Below are positions 53,666 through 64,000 of a stretch of DNA of 64,000 nt, piece by piece. The stretch's first letter is position 1. Every line of letters starts with the position of its first letter. The notes below the pieces were generated by a model. The model made no database searches and was not told the origin of the DNA. It saw nothing but the letters and a program-made list of their open reading frames with translations. A program made the translations under genes and the position numbers. Source of the stretch: Trichomonas vaginalis G3 (lineage: Eukaryota > Parabasalia > Trichomonadida > Trichomonadidae); the NCBI RefSeq assembly GCF_026262505.1, contig NC_067204.1, positions 25,389,300-25,453,299 of the forward strand, in the 5' to 3' direction.

Positions 53666-56542
53666 ATGAAGTTTATCAAAAAAAGATATGAAGGAGAAGA
53701 TGAAGAAATGCCAAAACCGAAAAAGGCTAAGACCAAATGGGATGCAATCAAATTGCATGTATATCTAATAGCTTTTTGCATGCTTCTTTTATATTTCAAT
53801 ATCCGAAGTGATAATTCATATTCTTTAAGTCCTGCATATACACCAGAACCAGTTACATATTTCCTCACTGCAAACACATCATCTGAAATTTTCAAGAAAT
53901 TGCAAAAGCATGGAGAATTTGCATTTAAATCTTACTTTAACAATTGCCTAGGGCACGATGAAATACGTCCAATAACGAAAAGATGTTTAGATCCATATGG
54001 TATTTCTAGTACTCTATTAGAATCTGTTGAAACACTTTACTTATTAAATTTAACTGATTTATATAAACAAGCTTACGACTATATACGCGATAACTTCAGT
54101 TGTTACAATATAGGATGGGTTGGAAGAGCTGAATTCTATTCTCGCGTAATAGGATCACTTATCGGATCTTATTTGTTAACAGGCGACAAAATGTTTTATA
54201 CAAAAATGGCAGAATGCGGACATCTTGCATTTAGCGTTGATAAATTAACGAAATATCCAAAACCATTTATAAATATTCAAAAAAGAGACTACCAATCAAA
54301 ATCAACACAATTTGGTAACCTTATTAACACCTACACTGCAGGGCTTCCTGAAATGGCTACAATGTATCAATTAACAGGAAACGCAGATTATTTAAATTAT
54401 TTTACAAGAGTCGCAAGAAAGATTCCTGCACGTAAAAATGGTCTGCCATTTACAGTTTTGCTCAATAAGTTCCTATTTCCTGCTACAATGTATAGTGGTC
54501 CAAATGGCTGGATTTCTTCCTTCTTTAATAACTATGTGCTGGCCAATTTAATACACCAAACGCCGGCAACATCACGACAAGTCCGATTTTTCGCTCATTT
54601 CCTGAATTTGAATTGCTGGGATGGCTTTTCTTCAACAACTTCATCTTATATGGCCGCTCTTGACACAGAAGCAAAGTTTGACCTTCAAAATGGTGAAAAG
54701 AGAATGAGTGAGATTGCAGAGAAGGTCAAAAAATGCAGTTTCGGAGAAATTAGACAAATTTATGAAAATGGATTTCGCTTTGATGGCAATCTAGTTGTTC
54801 CTATGTTATACGCTGATGATTTTATGCGCAATCTGACTGCTTACTGTGTCTCAAATGTCTTGGATAACCATACAAGAGAATTTGGCTACACAGGAATTAT
54901 CCAGAGAGACAAATTAGAAGATGATGATACACAGAGTGCCGAAACTATTAGCTTCTGGCTTAAAATTGGAGCTCTTTCGCTTTCACAAACTGATATTCTT
55001 TCAGATTTAATTTTAAATGAGAACGGACATATATTAAGAACATCAGGAACGATGTATTCAGGTTTCAAAGAAACAAGACTTAAGCATAATGATACAAAAT
55101 TCAAGACTTTTTATGATTATTCTATTTATTTGCCTCCTCCAACGCCAGCACCAACTCCTAACTACGAAAACGAAATGAACAGGCATCATCCGATGCATGA
55201 TGACCCACAATTCTGGCACCACCATCATCCTGGCGCTTCAGACGATCCAGAAGCAATGAGAGAGTACGAAAGAATGAGAGAACACGAAAGAATGATGAGA
55301 GGCCAAGAAGGAATGTCCGGTGATGAAACAATTCATCATCCACATGATGGTGAAGTTCCCCCAAATTATCCAAGGGGTTCCGGCTCGCCGCATCCAGGAT
55401 TTGAAGGTAGCATGAGACACCATGGTACTGAAGCAGGTGATAACCATCCACGTAATGGAGATTCTGAAACAATAAGAAATAATCCAGATGATACTTCATC
55501 AACTACTGGTTCAGATAGTACAAATAGACGAGCTAGACCTGTTGGTTCCAGTCCTGATGTTCCAAATACGAATTATTCGCCAGAAACTTCATCAGATAAA
55601 AATAAGATTCCGGATGTGAATAGACCACCAAATACAGATAATTCAGATGATGAAAATCGTATTTCAGATAATAAAAACAAAGAATCAACAGAAAATAAAA
55701 ATATTAAAATTGAATCATCAAAATCCAATGATTCAGACAACACAGATAACTCAAATGTACCTAATGATCACCATCCTTCAAGATCAAGTGAAAGTTCTTC
55801 AGATGAATCTGAAAATCACAAAATAACTCAAAAAGAAAAGGAAAATAACGATAAAGGCCATGAAAAACCTGTTTCTGAAGATCAGAAAAATTCTAAAGCA
55901 AAAGAATCCGAAATTTCAAAATCAAAAGGAAGTGAAGACAAAAAAGAAAGTGATGATAACGACGAGATCAAGAGAAAGATAAATGAAGCAGAAAAGAAGA
56001 AAAAAGAAAACCAAAAAATATTTGAAAAAGGAATTCTCTCAAGAAAGAACAAAGACAATGAAAGTAAGATGAGATCTAGGAAACAACAAGAAAAAGAGGA
56101 TCTAGAAAAGAAAAACAAAGAAGAAGAAAAAGATCCAATCAAAGAATTGAAAGAAATGGAAAGAAAGGAAAAGAGTAATGAAGAAATATTAAGGAAAATG
56201 AAGGAAGAAAAAGAAAAATCAAAAGAAAATAACGAAAATGACAGAAAGAAGAAAAAATTGAAATTTGATTTGTCACAAACTCAGAATAGAGAAGGAAATG
56301 AAACATTCCTGTCGGATAACTCGAATGAAGGTTACAAGAATCGCCAGATTAAGAGAAAACCAAAGAAAGTCAAGTTACAAGATAAACTTCCGAAATCAGG
56401 AGAGTTCCAACATAATCTTTACACTGTTCAAAAGAAGAAGAGTAATGATGAAGAAGATCCAGAAGTAGAACTCGGAGAAGTTGATGATTTTGGAGAATAT
56501 CATGGCGCAAATCCAATTGATAGAATTAGTGGTTTTGGCTAA
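53666..56542 (+). CDS. GH47-like alpha-mannosidase (EDEM/ER mannosidase type) with long charged tail
   Basis: 958 aa. A type II membrane anchor is at residues 30-46 (LHVYLIAFCMLLLYFNI). The GH47 domain spans about 80-495: GHDEIRPITKRCLDPYGISS, LLESVETLYLLNLTD, AEFYSRVIGSLIGSYLLTGD, TYTAGLPEMATMYQLTG. Several acidic residues and motifs usual in active GH47 enzymes are not obvious, so a lectin-like (EDEM) or inactive form is possible. From ~510 on the chain is disordered: H/P/M-rich, then S/D/N-rich, then K/E repeats to the end (HGANPIDRISGFG). The tail is as long as the enzyme domain. Likely ER/Golgi N-glycan trimming or quality control. Confidence 0.65.
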   Translation: MKFIKKRYEGEDEEMPKPKKAKTKWDAIKLHVYLIAFCMLLLYFNIRSDNSYSLSPAYTPEPVTYFLTANTSSEIFKKLQKHGEFAFKSYFNNCLGHDEIRPITKRCLDPYGISSTLLESVETLYLLNLTDLYKQAYDYIRDNFSCYNIGWVGRAEFYSRVIGSLIGSYLLTGDKMFYTKMAECGHLAFSVDKLTKYPKPFINIQKRDYQSKSTQFGNLINTYTAGLPEMATMYQLTGNADYLNYFTRVARKIPARKNGLPFTVLLNKFLFPATMYSGPNGWISSFFNNYVLANLIHQTPATSRQVRFFAHFLNLNCWDGFSSTTSSYMAALDTEAKFDLQNGEKRMSEIAEKVKKCSFGEIRQIYENGFRFDGNLVVPMLYADDFMRNLTAYCVSNVLDNHTREFGYTGIIQRDKLEDDDTQSAETISFWLKIGALSLSQTDILSDLILNENGHILRTSGTMYSGFKETRLKHNDTKFKTFYDYSIYLPPPTPAPTPNYENEMNRHHPMHDDPQFWHHHHPGASDDPEAMREYERMREHERMMRGQEGMSGDETIHHPHDGEVPPNYPRGSGSPHPGFEGSMRHHGTEAGDNHPRNGDSETIRNNPDDTSSTTGSDSTNRRARPVGSSPDVPNTNYSPETSSDKNKIPDVNRPPNTDNSDDENRISDNKNKESTENKNIKIESSKSNDSDNTDNSNVPNDHHPSRSSESSSDESENHKITQKEKENNDKGHEKPVSEDQKNSKAKESEISKSKGSEDKKESDDNDEIKRKINEAEKKKKENQKIFEKGILSRKNKDNESKMRSRKQQEKEDLEKKNKEEEKDPIKELKEMERKEKSNEEILRKMKEEKEKSKENNENDRKKKKLKFDLSQTQNREGNETFLSDNSNEGYKNRQIKRKPKKVKLQDKLPKSGEFQHNLYTVQKKKSNDEEDPEVELGEVDDFGEYHGANPIDRISGFG

Positions 56543-57277
56543 TTCAAATATGATATTAGTTTTTTTATGAATTTATTGTTTATAAATAATCGTGTTTAAT
56601 AAAATTTTTTTTGGAAATATTGTTTGACTGTTTTTGTGAAATTCCCTACATTTCATTGCATTCTGGCAGCTGTGGTGACATAAACTGTTTAATCACAATT
56701 CAATTGTTGTATCTCCAAATTATCAATTTCCAATTTGTTCATAAGTAAATTTAATGTGTACTGCATTTAAGATAATATATCAGTGCTTTCATTTATTATT
56801 AATTAAATTTCGTGCCGTATTGATTATAATGAAATTTGTTTAATGGAAAGAGTGAATAGAGAAAAGTGATAATTTTCTATAATCATTGGTTAATTGAAAT
56901 TCATCGATCTTAATATATGATATCGATTAATGTTAATAAGACAATTCAAAAACCAAATTAATGGAATTGTTGCATCATTAATTTTTGATTGATCATCCAT
57001 AATCCATATTGCAATATCAAATTATTAATTTTCAAGATTTTTGAAATAAGACATGGAAAAAGGGAGTATATGGTTCACTCTTATTGAATAGAAAAATCGC
57101 ATCATCCAATTCAAATATTCAATAAAAATCAAATTGTCTTTTTTGCAAAATAAGTATTAAAATATGAAATATGAAACGTTCGTAAGACATGTCACCTGAC
57201 ACTTTTTTCGATAAGACGTTTTTTGACTTCTTTTTTATATTTTGTCAATTTTTCCTCAATAAGACGCTCTTTTTTCA
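56543..57277. other. AT-rich intergenic region
   Basis: No gene seen. The last 70 bases contain several GACGTTTTTT / GACGCTCTTTTTT words before the next ATG. Confidence 0.5.
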
Positions 57278-58185
57278 ATGCCACCCAAAAATAAAGCTTG
57301 GCAACAAAAAGGGAGAGAAAAAGGAATAGTTGCTCCATCAGCAAACACGAAAAAATATAAAAATGGAAAAAGTACAGAAAGAAATCCTTACGTTGAAACA
57401 AATCAATGCTTGAGAAAGTTAGAAGACATTAAAAATTCTGCAAAAACAGAAGGAAATGAGTATAATGGCAGTATGATACAATTAATTGATCAAAATTGCC
57501 ACGATCTTAATTTCATCATTGATTTTATGGCTGGAAGAGCTGATTATCAAATTTTTCATAGCCTAATCCATATGATTGGTGATTTACCTGATGCATTTAT
57601 GGAAAGATTTCCTCAAACAGTGGCAAATTTATTTTTTGATAGTAATGGATTTAAATTGATCAATACTTTACAGCTATATACAATTAACTATGAAATGGAA
57701 GCTGAGTTTGATACGTTACAAAGATTTCTCATTAACATATGTTTTCGAAGCAATGCTTATACAAAAAGTATTTTAGGCATTATAAAAAATCCAAAGATAT
57801 GGAATTATTGTGATCCAAATAAAGTGAACAAACTTAGGAGAAAACTTGAGAAACTAGAAGTGAAAAATAATCCTGGAGATCTTAGGACTTTTAACATCTT
57901 TCCTGATGACATATCTCTACTTAATCCTATAGAAGCCAAAAACTACTATGAAACAGGCTATAAAACTGAAAAAGATTTCTTTTCAAATATTGTTTATTTA
58001 GAAAAGGAAAATTTCTGTATTCCTATCAGGAAAGAGTTGAAGAACCTAAGAGATGGTGAGTTTGATGACAGAGACTTGTTTAGATATCAACAAGTCTGTT
58101 TATATCCTCATTTAATCAAAAATCTTGAACTATTTGAAGATGTAACATGCTTTTTGCATTTTGAACCAATGTTTGAAGGCAAATC
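57278..58185 (+). pseudogene. ZNFX1-like helicase gene, 5' part, cut by Maverick
   Basis: ATG at 57278 with a basic start (MPPKNKAWQQKGREKG). The region LRTFNIFPDDISLLNP ... YYETGYKTEKDFFSNIVYLE ... FCIPIRKELKNLRDGEFDDRD matches the N-terminal block before the SF1 helicase domain in NFX1-type zinc-finger proteins (FPxxxDI ... YL...F..PLR..I). About 303 codons remain. At 58186 the Maverick A run begins, adding lysines and then a short element-encoded tail to 58426. The helicase and zinc-finger parts are absent. Family assigned by pattern. Confidence 0.6.
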
Positions 58186-58255
58186 AAAAAAAAAAAAAAA
58201 AAAAAAAAAGGCAGTGGGGCTTCCAGGCACTTCGTGCCCTCTAGCCCCGAAGATG
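58186..58255. repeat. Maverick terminal inverted repeat (copy 3)
   Basis: A run, GGCAGTGGGGCTTCCAGGCA, TTCGTGCC and CTCTAGCCCC; nested stems intact. It differs from the complete copy by one base in the first block (GGCAG versus GGTAG). Confidence 0.9.
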
Positions 58256-58344
58256 TTTAGTATAAATGAAGTTTTTATTCGGAAAATTGTTAGTCTTCTT
58301 GGTCGAAAACATTATATAATGTTTCACTTTTCACAAATTATATA

Positions 58345-59085
58345 TGTTTTCATGTTTTGTCAAGACTTCTTCGTAAATGTTTTGTCAAGACTTCTTCGTA
58401 AATGTTTTGTCAAGACTTCTTCGTAAATGTTTTGTCAAGACTTCTTCTTCGTAAATGTTTTGTCAAGACTTCTTCGTAAATGTTTTGTCAAGACTTCTTC
58501 GTAAAATCAGACAAAAATAATTTAGGTGAAGAGGTGAGATTTCACCTGTTTTTTCACCTCATTTCTAACCTCTTGAATTTTCATGAATTTTCATGAAATT
58601 TACACCAAAAATAATGTTTAGGTGAAGAGGTGAGATTTCACCTGTTTTTTCACCTCATTTCTCACCTCTTGAATTTTCATGAAATTTACACCAAAAAATA
58701 TATTTTAGGTGAAGAGGTGAGATTTCACCTGTTTTTTCACCTAATTTTTCACCCTCTTGAATTTTACACCAAAAATATACTACTAGGTCATTTACGAAGA
58801 AGTCTTAACAAAGTCTTTACGAAGAAGTCTTGACAAAACATAGACAAGAAAGTTCATGAGAAATTAGATGAAGAAGTCTTAACAAAGTCTTTACGAAGAA
58901 ATTCATGAAAATTCAAGAGGTGAGAAATGAGGTGAAAAAAAGAGGTGAAATCTCACCTCTTCACCTAAAATATATTTTTGGTCATTTACGAAGAAGTCTT
59001 GACAAAGTCTTTACGAAGAAGTCTTGACAAAGTCTTTACGAAGAAAGTCTTAACAAAAGTCTTTACGAAGAAGTCACAATAAACA
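58345..59085. repeat. Maverick end repeats: 25-bp repeats and palindromic arrays (GGTGA word)
   Basis: About six direct copies of ACTTCTTCGTAAATGTTTTG TCAAG lie at 58358-58505. Three forward arrays with palindrome AGGTGAGATTTCACCT follow, at about 58525-58575, 58620-58670 and 58708-58757. One inverted array lies at 58916-58970, and inverted 25-bp repeats (TTTACGAAGAAGTCTT) continue to 59085. The whole zone is therefore a large imperfect inverted repeat. No gene. Confidence 0.85.
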
Positions 59086-59119
59086 TCTGTCAAAAAACCG
59101 CTTTTTAACTTCACTTAAA

Positions 59120-62100
59120 ATGCCACGTAAGCTACGTAAGAATATACGTAAGAGGAAGAGAGCATTGAAACATCCAATAGTAAGACTGACACCACAACAA
59201 CAGTTGCAACAACAAATGCTGAATGACCCCACTATGTTGCAACAAATGTCAAGCAATCCTATGCTTTTAAACCGAGTTCTTGGTGCACAGAGTTGGAGGT
59301 TTAAGAGCGGCACTTTTAGCGAAAATGCAGGCTATGGTGGAGCTGCAGACGGAACAGCTTATAACCTCAAAGTCAAATGAATTTGAGTTCACTCAAAAAT
59401 CAAATAACAGATGTCAAAAAGTCAAACATAGACATACAGAAGCAAATAAGTGAAAACGAAAAGAAACTAGAATATGACAGACACACAAAGAAAACTCAAT
59501 GAGTTAACGTAGAGAAAAAGAAGAAAGAAGAACAACTGAAAGAACTAAGTACAGAGGAATATGCGAAAAAAGTGTCAGAAAAAGCAGCAGAAGTAGCAAA
59601 AATGGAACAAGATGTCATAAATTTGAAAAACCATACTACTCAATATAAAATACTGAAAGATGAAGAGATAAAACAAAAAGCCCTGAAGACATATATGGAT
59701 AGCGATGAGTATAAAAAAGAAGTTGAAGCAAATGTAAAGGCAGAAAAACTTTTACAGTTGCAAAACCAAACCGTACAGTATGAAACTTAGCACAAGAAAG
59801 TAAAAATAACGACGCAGCCATGCAAAAGGCAATGAAAAGCGCAGAATATATAAAAGCTAACAATGACTGGTTAGATGCCCAAGCCAACGCTAAAGCAGCC
59901 CAACTCATAGGTCAATAAGGACAAAAATACAAGCGGATGAAGATAGTTCAAATGAAGCTTTAACAAATGCTGACTTTAAGAACGCTTTCGAAGCTCTTCA
60001 TAGTAAGGTGAAACAAGTGAACGACTTCTCATCTGGAAAGAAACTGAAGTCTGAAGGTTTCGACAAAGAGTTAAAAGAAGTAGCACAAAATATGACGAAA
60101 ATAACAGATGCAGCAACGAGACAGGCAGTTCAAAGTGCCTATGACGCCGTTAGAGCAACTGTTGTGAAAAGTCAAGAAAAAGAGTTACAACAGACCAAAA
60201 CAGACCTAGTAAATGCTTTCTTAAAAACGAAAAGTCAGGTAGGACATTACGCTGCAGATGGAACATATGTGCCAGCTGGTGGAACTTATATACCACCAAA
60301 CCTCCAAGAGAAGCACCTGCACCAGGACTACCTAGAACATTTACATCGTCACATGGACACAGACACAGCATGCACAACAACCAGCACAACAACCACTCCA
60401 CAACCAGCACAACAACCAACACAACAACCAGCACAGCAACCAACAGTTCAAAACCCTGCACAACAACAACCACAAACAGAGCAAGGACATAAAAGAAGTA
60501 GAGAACAAGGAAACCAAGAATTCTTAAAAATGCTTAAAGAAGAGTTGGTTCCCAGATACTGTTGACTTTAGTGACAGATATAAAGAAGCTATTGGAAAGT
60601 TCAAGGATGGAAATACTGACCCGAACCTATTTAGCTTTATGGCTCAGCACCAAAACGGATATAATCTCAAACCTGGAAAATACAAGCTCGCTAAGGGATA
60701 TGATTTAATAGCATATCATCCAAATGACATGGATGAATTTACTCCGAGATATTTGATGTCAGAGCTAAATGACAATTCAACTTTCGTCATGAAACGCGTA
60801 AAAAATAGAGACGGAACGAAAGAACAAAAGCTTATGAATGCGGATGACGTAGATAGGGAAATTGTTGAAAACGGTCTCGGAATATATGAAATGCCAGCAG
60901 ATGAGGTACAAGAAACTCCACAGGAAGAAGTTCAGATACAACCAGACATGGAAGAAATAGTTCAGCAACAACAGCTAGAAGAGCCTGAAGGAAACGAACA
61001 AGTCCTTCCTTTGGAAACTAACTTCCAGAACTAGATGAAGATTTGGAACAGCCGAAAAATCTTGACCCTCAACAAGAGTATGCGGAGAATATGGAATATT
61101 TCCAAGAGTCTAAAAAAATTCGGCTGACATAGTAGAAGAATATCGAAAAATGTTTGCCGACATACAAAAGACTCCAACATCAGATGAAAATATCCAGCAT
61201 AGAATGGAAGAACTGAAAAAAAATGTACACAAATACAACAACCCTTTTTACTTACGAGCATTTAACGTTCAATCTTTGGATGAACTCGGTGAAAATAAAA
61301 GGTTAAATTTCAAGAAAACATATAGAAATGAAACATTGTTTAAAGTTCATTCAGAACCTAACCAAGATGGAAACAAACCTACTTTTGTTTCTGCAGACGA
61401 TGGAACTACAATGAGATGGGGTCATAAAGCTAATCCGGATAGGTGGTTCATAAACTTACAACCACAATTCCAAGAAGTTGTAGACGCAATGGAAGTCAAT
61501 GGTGAACCAGATATAGCTGGTATTTTAAGCGCGGCTTTAATGCCATTGAAAGATATGAAAGATGCAGATATTTTGGACCAGTATGAAATGAACATGGCTG
61601 ATGGAAATATAACACCTGACGTTCTAGAACATTTATCTCAAAGAACTACACAGAACCATAAAGATGGTATATTTGGTGAAGAGTTTAGAAAGAAAGTTAG
61701 GGAGAGAGAAGGAAGAGAACCTATTGTACATGACCTTGCAAACGAAAGTTTACAAAATGTCATAAAAACTTACTTTGCAGACGATGAATCGAGAAGGGAT
61801 GAATATTTAAGAAAAACTCAAATGGACAGTACCAAATGAAATGTTAGTATTGAAAAACATGTTCCTTGACAAAATAAAACCAACTACAGAAATAAACGAC
61901 GCAAGACTGAAAGATTGGGTAAAAGCTTTCCCATTCACAAAAGATATAGTTGGTAACATGGAAAGAAAACCAGAATGGCTACAAAAACATATATTTGGAA
62001 ACGAGCATATTCCATATGGACAGGCACTGTTGAAGAGCTTGAACCGGAAACTCAGGAAAGAGTCATGCAAACAATACGCGAAGACTCAAATACAGACTAT

Positions 62101-62310
62101 GACAAACTCTTTCTAGGATATAGGTTACCTGAGATGGGCGACCAGAGCCAAAAGGCAAAAAGGACATGGGAAATTTGCAACATACTAGATGAACATAATG
62201 CAAAGATGCAACAACTTCAAGCAGAGGGCAATGAAGGAAAAAGAAGAGTTAAAAACTCAGTCAGGAAGAAAGTAAAGCTTGGTCCACGTGGGTTCTATTA
62301 TGACATATAA
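59120..62310 (+). pseudogene. Large Maverick structural-type gene, copy 3, frameshifted
   Basis: Starts MPRKLRKNIRKRKRALKHP at 59120 and ends GFYYDI at 62310. Open parts: 59120-59380, 59572-59790, 60008-60565, 60639-61034, 61150-61839, 61841-62116 and 61975-62310. The breaks are at other places than in the complete element. The P/Q linker is shorter (around 60380-60470), so that segment varies in length between copies. Confidence 0.8.
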
Positions 62311-62343
62311 ATCCAACTATTCTATATTTTTTACTCATATGAA

Positions 62344-63952
62344 ATGTACGCCGCTCAGAATATAACGCCAACAGTTTTGGATGCCATGAATGGAAATGTT
62401 TCCGAATGGTATAACGAATGCGACAATGCCATTAGAAGGTCAGAAATAGTTCCTGGAACTTACGAATATACAACTGCTGTTTCTTATGGAAACGTAGGTG
62501 AGTTTGGAGAAGGTTCTTCAACAACAGTAGATATTGCTTGCGACAGGTTTCATATATTTCTATTGACAACTCTTTCTTATACGTGGAACAAGACATTGAA
62601 ATAAAACCTTCTGCCAAGTTGTCTGACAAGAAAGGTTGCAATGGAATTTTCTATGTCGGATACCAATATGCTCCAGAAGTTTTCATGGGATATAAGATAT
62701 ATTCTAACTCTGACTTAGTTCAAAACAGTAACATGGGCAAACTATGAATGGTTCGCTTGAGAAACTCAGTACAAACCACAAGCTAGAGAACAAACAGACC
62801 AGTATGCAACTATTGAGAAAATAAGAAGACTTGACCCTAACGTTCCAGGAGTTTATGTTGACCTTTCTGGACAAACTGCAGCAGCAGTAACCAAAAGTAA
62901 AACTGAAACTTAGAGTTCCTTTGTCACTTTCCTCATCTTCAGGTTTTTAAGATACTTGCCAAACTGGGCAGGAAAAATTTCTATCGAACTTACTCCAAGC
63001 AAAAATAACTTAGTCATTGCACCAACACAAGAACCCATTCACTCTTACAGACGTAAAGGGAGCAAATCAAACGTCATTCGCCGAATTTTGCAAAGACAAA
63101 GTTGACTTAGACTTTGGTTTCTCAAACCTCAACACTGAAGTAAACTACTACTTCAATGCTGCTGGAACTGCTTGGGACCCAGTTAAGTTCACATGCGAAA
63201 AGTTTGAATGCAAGAGAATAGAAAGCAGACTTGCAGTCTATATGTTGGACCCAGATATTTCAAATGCTTTAGCTGCCAAATATATTGCAGTTCCACTTAT
63301 GTTCCCTATACACCAAATATCTGTCAAAGACTTTGCAGGTGAAGTTGGAAACCAAAGTGCTGACCAGGTGCAAGAACAGATATTGCTTTAACAACTGCAA
63401 TGAAACATGCAGATACTATGTTTGTACTGTTCAGACGAACTATAAATGACTATTCTTGCTTCTACAACCCTGGTATTAAATACCATATAAACATAGATGG
63501 CAAATATTATCCAAGAGAAGAATATTCTACAGTTGAAGATATGAGGTCATACAACTTGACATTAGATGCTATGAACTTTAACAACAACTTCACAACAACC
63601 ATTAACCCTGAAATGCAAAGTTCTATTATGCCATATGTGAAAGTATGGACTCATACAGGAGGTCAAAAAAACTCAATATACAAATGGAGACCGTTCAAAC
63701 TTTTGGCTTGGCATTCCATTTGCTGACTCAGAAGACTTTATGGGTGGTATTTCAACTGTTGGTACTGTACAAATACAATATACTGGTGACAGAGACGGTC
63801 CAGATGAATTGAAAGCAAAGAAGTTTACAAAACCAATAGCACTTTTCACGGAAGATGCTCTTTTGAAGATTCGTTCGATGAAACCTGCTGGGGCTCCTCA
63901 GATTGGCATAACGACAGCTTCCATCGAGCAGATTTTGGCAGCAGGTCAGTAA
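62344..63952 (+). pseudogene. Major capsid protein, copy 3, frameshifted
   Basis: Starts MYAAQNITPTVLDAMNG at 62344 and ends EQILAAGQ at 63952, with frame changes near 62550, 62735, 62850-63020, 63370-63400 and 63670-63740. Sequence is otherwise very close to 31223-32828, which points to a recent common source. Confidence 0.85.
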
Positions 63953-64000
63953 GTTGTTCTTGAACTGACTTCTCTCCGTCAAATATTGACAGTACGCCAG
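63953..64000 (-). pseudogene. Small gene antisense to the capsid end, partial (copy 3)
   Basis: Sequence matches about 31175-31222 in reverse (encoding YCQYLTERSQ-type antisense, or GVLSIFDGEKSVQEQ in the gene's own frame). The rest is outside the window. Confidence 0.5.

Larger units (their letters stand above)
58186..64000 (-). mobile_element. Maverick/Polinton, right end in reverse orientation (copy 3), truncated by window
   Basis: A run (58186-58209), terminal hairpin block, repeat zone, then the large gene, the capsid gene and the start of the antisense small gene, all as mirror image of 30911-36077. Relative to the complete element it has the palindromic-array type of right end. Many one-base indels. 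Strand given relative to the complete copy. Confidence 0.92.

Noticed and set aside
58345-59085. Possible CRISPR-like or telomeric repeat
   Set aside because: Repeats are in both orientations around palindromic arrays and are bound to Maverick ends.
1-64000. tRNA, rRNA or spliceosomal introns
   Set aside because: I saw no cloverleaf or rRNA sequence and no trichomonad branch/3' splice motif, though a tRNA scan could not be run.

Overview
The window looks like nuclear DNA of a parabasalid, almost certainly Trichomonas vaginalis. Evidence: very AT-rich spacers, no visible introns, very short 5' leaders with TCA-type initiator sequences, a hydrogenosome-type acetate:succinate CoA-transferase, a CARMIL-like gene, a DUF3447/ankyrin gene, a Pmp-like surface protein gene, a mariner copy whose size and transposase match the Tvmar1 family, and several Maverick (Polinton) giant DNA transposons. 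Species is inferred from these features; no search was run.

Layout. 1-6848: two partial, indel-riddled Maverick ends, the right end of one (1-3489) and the left end of another (3542-6848). They lie in the same orientation, with 52 bp between their homopolymer tips. 6849-8772: the 3' part of a Pmp-like surface protein gene, cut 5' by the Maverick and split by a 763-bp element with perfect 20-bp inverted repeats. 9378-12339: two host genes (Bre1-like RING protein; lysine-rich protein with a linker-histone-like domain). 12649-37965: a complete 25.3-kb Maverick bounded by A/T runs and a hairpin-bearing inverted terminal repeat. 38058-58185: host genes (ribosomal protein uS17, Wntless/TMEM181-like membrane protein, ankyrin pseudogene with mariner inside, CARMIL-like, EGF-like membrane protein, small Myb, ABC1-like, ASCT, GH47-like, ZNFX1-like 5' end). 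58186-64000: the right end of a third Maverick, inverted, inserted into the ZNFX1-like gene and running off the window.

The complete Maverick carries the family core: protein-primed-type DNA polymerase B, retroviral-like integrase, packaging ATPase, double-jelly-roll-sized major capsid protein, candidate penton protein, and D5-like SF3 helicase. It adds a Dam-like methyltransferase, a phage-type tail fibre gene, a coiled-coil/HNH fusion, two small amphipathic glycine-rich proteins and many unknown ORFs. I saw no adenain-type protease. Most Maverick genes share a T-rich/ATAAA box directly before the ATG, unlike the host initiator; genes at about 21.07-25.02 kb do not. Many genes are split by single-base indels, so the elements are either decaying or partly mis-sequenced.

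The most unusual signal is a short palindromic array that recurs in all three Maverick groups and around one internal gene cassette. Its arm sequence differs at each place (GTTAG, GGTAG, GGTGA, GGTTA words) but stays self-complementary, like iterons or hairpins with switched specificity.
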